Assembly (NCBI GenBank): GCA_003166055.1
Contig: PMWR01000357.1
Location: forward strand, 942-16,165
Direction of reading: 5' to 3'
Source: Acidobacteriaceae bacterium
GTDB lineage: Bacteria; Acidobacteriota; Terriglobia; Terriglobales; Acidobacteriaceae
Length of the DNA stretch: 15,224 bases
The position numbers and the translations under genes were made by a program. The notes beneath the pieces are model-generated. The model was not told the origin of the DNA. It searched no databases and saw only the letters and a program-made list of their open reading frames with translations. Shown here in pieces: positions 13,666-15,224 of the stretch. The stretch's first letter is position 1; each line of letters opens with the position of its first letter.

Positions 13666-14664
13666 CTACTCGGTGGGGAAGTGGACGCCGAGGGCTTTGC
13701 GGGCGGATTCGAGGAGGCGGGCCATGCTTAGCGACATCTGGTGGGAGATGATGGGGCTTTCGCATTGGCACTGGCGGATTAGTTGGCAGAAATGGGCGGT
13801 CTCGTAATTGAAGCCGCCGGCGGTGCAAGGCTCGTGGAGTTCGATGATGCGGCCGTTGAGGTAGTGGATTGTGGCGCGGGTGGGGTTCCACCAGTTGGCG
13901 TGGATTAGAACGTAGCCGCGCGGAGCGGAGAGCAGGGCATCGCCGCGGCTGAGCAGATCGAGGCCGGTGTGGAGCTGGGCAAAACCGCGTTCATGCTCGG
14001 TCTGGAAGATGGCCATGGCGTCCACGCCGGCGGGGTTGAGCCGGCCCATGGTCTGGATCTGCTTGAGGTCGCCGAGCCAGTCGAGGGCTAGAAACGCTTC
14101 ATAGGGTCCGATTCCCAGGATGCCGCCGCCGCCGAGCTCGGGAAAATGGAGTGGGTAGTCGGGGGGCAGCGTGGAGTCGCAATGGCCGGCGCGGACAAAG
14201 CCGACGGGGCCGATGGGGTCGGCCCGCAGATGCTCGCGGAGGCGCTGGTAGAGCGGGAAGAAGGGCGGTTTCATGGCCTCCATGAAGAGGCGGCGGTGAA
14301 GGTGGGCGGCGGCGAGGACCTGAATAAGTTGGGCTTCGTTGAGCGTGGAGGGTTTTTCGCAGAGAACGTGCTTGCCGGCTGTGAGGGACTGGATGCAGAG
14401 GCTGGCGTGGGTGTCGGGGTGGGTGGCTACATAGACGGCGTCGATTTCGGAGGACAGGAACTGATCCAGAGATGAGTAAGAGTGGGGAACGCTGAACTTT
14501 TGCGCGAAGGATTGGGTTCGTTCAGGATTCCGGCCCCAGACGGATGTGAGTGAGGCGGATTCGACGGCTTTGAGGCCTTCGGCAAAGCGGGAGGCGGCGC
14601 GACCGGGGCCGATTACGCCGAAACGGATGGGTTGGAGGGGATGGTTGGCGTCCTCGGAAGACAT
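13666..14664 (-). CDS. Gfo/Idh/MocA-family NAD(P)-dependent oxidoreductase
   Basis: This family oxidises or reduces sugars, inositols or related polyols with NAD(P). Seen: 332 residues from ATG at 14664. The Rossmann start PIRFGVIGPGRAASRFAEGL has the glycine loop at 19-24. VWGRNPERTQSFAQKF follows, then the AVYVATHPDTHAS loop. The family signature EKP at 103-105 (HVLCEKPSTLN) contributes the catalytic-site lysine. The C-terminal beta-sheet domain is present, including PELGGGGILGIGPYEAFLALDWLGD. Upstream in-frame starts at 14691 and 14751 would add residues unlike the family. The gene converges with the MDR gene, and no transport or sugar genes adjoin it, so the substrate is unknown. Confidence 0.9.
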   Translation of the reverse strand: MSSEDANHPLQPIRFGVIGPGRAASRFAEGLKAVESASLTSVWGRNPERTQSFAQKFSVPHSYSSLDQFLSSEIDAVYVATHPDTHASLCIQSLTAGKHVLCEKPSTLNEAQLIQVLAAAHLHRRLFMEAMKPPFFPLYQRLREHLRADPIGPVGFVRAGHCDSTLPPDYPLHFPELGGGGILGIGPYEAFLALDWLGDLKQIQTMGRLNPAGVDAMAIFQTEHERGFAQLHTGLDLLSRGDALLSAPRGYVLIHANWWNPTRATIHYLNGRIIELHEPCTAGGFNYETAHFCQLIRQCQCESPIISHQMSLSMARLLESARKALGVHFPTE

Positions 14665-14705
14665 TGATCCAATGTAGCGCGTGGGGCGCATGGGAAAGAA
14701 TATAA

Positions 14706-14782
14706 GAGGCGATAAAGAAGAACAATCGATAGATGGAACTATCCCACCCATTCCGCGAAAGGCCGCGGAATGGATGGGGCAC
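14706..14782. repeat. Palindromic repeat module, copy 1
   Basis: A leader GCGATAAAGAA (14709-14719) is followed by an AACTATCCCAC edge. The stem CCATTCCGCG (14748-14757), loop AAAGGC and CGCGGAATGG (14764-14773) come next, with an outer CCCA/TGGG pairing across one mismatch. The right flank is GGGGCAC. The leader recurs 91 bp downstream before a different palindrome. Confidence 0.85.
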
Positions 14783-14796
14783 AGTCCGATGTGTAA

Positions 14797-14865
14797 GGAG
14801 CGATAAAGAACTTATAGATAGGGATATCCCACGTCCCCAGGTGCGAGGGACCTGGGGCACCCGGC
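14797..14865. repeat. Palindromic repeat module, copy 2
   Basis: A leader GCGATAAAGAA (14800-14810) is followed by a GATATCCCAC edge. The stem CCCCAGGT (14835-14842), a 7-base loop and ACCTGGGG (14850-14857) follow. The tail is CACCCGG. The leader matches copy 1 exactly, while the stem sequence differs but keeps the GGGGCAC right flank. It lies just downstream of the signal peptidase stop (14874). Confidence 0.85.
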
Positions 14866-14873
14866 CTGTTTCG

Positions 14874-15224
14874 CTACTTGACGGGGTGGAAGGTTCGGCT
14901 CCAGCGGGTTTTATCAAAGAAATGGATGAACTCGTGGAAGGTGGATTGGGCCTGGTCGGCCAAGGGCTTTTCTTCGATGCCGGAGTCGGGTATCTCGATG
15001 GACCAGTAGACAAAGAGCGGGCGGCCGACGATATTCTCTCGCGGCAGGAATCCCCAATAGCGGCTATCCATGCTGATGGTGCGATTGTCGCCCATTACGA
15101 AGTAGTTGCCGGGAGGCACGACGATATCGTCGCCCTTGATGCAACTGGGCAACTGGACGGACCACGCGGCTGTGACCTCCGGCTCGGTGGAAGGATCGAT
15201 GGAGGGAAAATCATTGACGTAGGG
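14874..15224 (-). CDS. lepB: Signal peptidase I, C-terminal part (cut by window edge)
   Basis: This membrane-bound Ser-Lys protease removes signal peptides from exported proteins outside the cytoplasmic membrane. Seen: 116 residues up to the TAG stop. The frame is open to the right edge, so the start, the membrane anchor, the catalytic Ser and the Lys lie outside. The family's late conserved boxes are present: VVPPGNYFVMGDNRTISMDS with GDNR and DSR, then RYWGFLPRENIVGRPLFVYWS. The C-terminus has a charged tail with FHEFIHFFDKTRW, possibly a peripheral membrane helix. The second palindromic module lies immediately after its stop. It is probably expressed independently of the Gfo/Idh/MocA gene, as about 200 bp of repeats separate them. 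Confidence 0.95.
   Translation of the reverse strand, partial: PYVNDFPSIDPSTEPEVTAAWSVQLPSCIKGDDIVVPPGNYFVMGDNRTISMDSRYWGFLPRENIVGRPLFVYWSIEIPDSGIEEKPLADQAQSTFHEFIHFFDKTRWSRTFHPVK

Noticed and set aside
12581..13891. 436-codon minus-strand open frame opposite the MDR gene
   Set aside because: Arg/His/Pro-rich translation without any family character. The + strand protein is a complete MDR enzyme with a good ribosome site.

Overview
The window looks like chromosomal DNA of a GC-rich, Gram-negative-type bacterium, most probably an Acidobacteriota (Terriglobia-like) lineage. That placement is an inference from gene content, the style of the encoded proteins and many small palindromic repeats whose right flank reads GGGGCACCCGG. 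It was not tested by alignment. Most genes lie on the minus strand, and no rRNA, tRNA or CRISPR array was seen.

Layout. 1-1684: ftsK, minus strand, cut by the window edge inside the motor domain just after Walker A. 1864-2745: uppP. 2888-4606: a lower-GC stretch bounded on both sides by short inverted-repeat elements. It holds a DUF535/VirK-like gene and a gene-poor tract. 4659-8087: minus-strand housekeeping or accessory genes, namely an exported SH3/TPR-like protein, a PLP-dependent threonine/serine dehydratase, a histidine-phosphatase-fold protein and an exported NTF2/SnoaL-like protein. 8141-10768: a small defence or stability cluster. It contains an orphan ribbon-helix-helix protein, a RelB/RelE-type toxin-antitoxin pair bracketed by two near-identical 36-bp palindromic repeats, a Dam-class adenine methyltransferase and a divergent NotI-family endonuclease. 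10785-12440: ribonuclease J. 12638-13630: a zinc-free MDR oxidoreductase. 13666-14664: a Gfo/Idh/MocA oxidoreductase. 14874-15224: the C-terminal part of signal peptidase I, cut by the right edge.

How the genes relate. FtsK (DNA translocation at division), UppP (recycling of the undecaprenyl carrier) and signal peptidase I are core envelope and division functions, and RNase J is core RNA turnover. The 8.1-10.8 kb cluster is the accessory part. The methyltransferase and NotI-like nuclease start in opposite directions with overlapping start codons and very probably form one restriction-modification system. It sits next to the toxin-antitoxin module, and the methyltransferase region has lower GC than the flanking core genes.

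The most unusual signal is the repeat population. One family of palindromes with a GGGGCAC(CCGG) right flank occurs at least five times, always in the same orientation. One copy lies inside the ftsK reading frame and is itself split by a codon-aligned 24-bp insertion of a second repeat. Heptamer and octamer microrepeats mark three other gene junctions.
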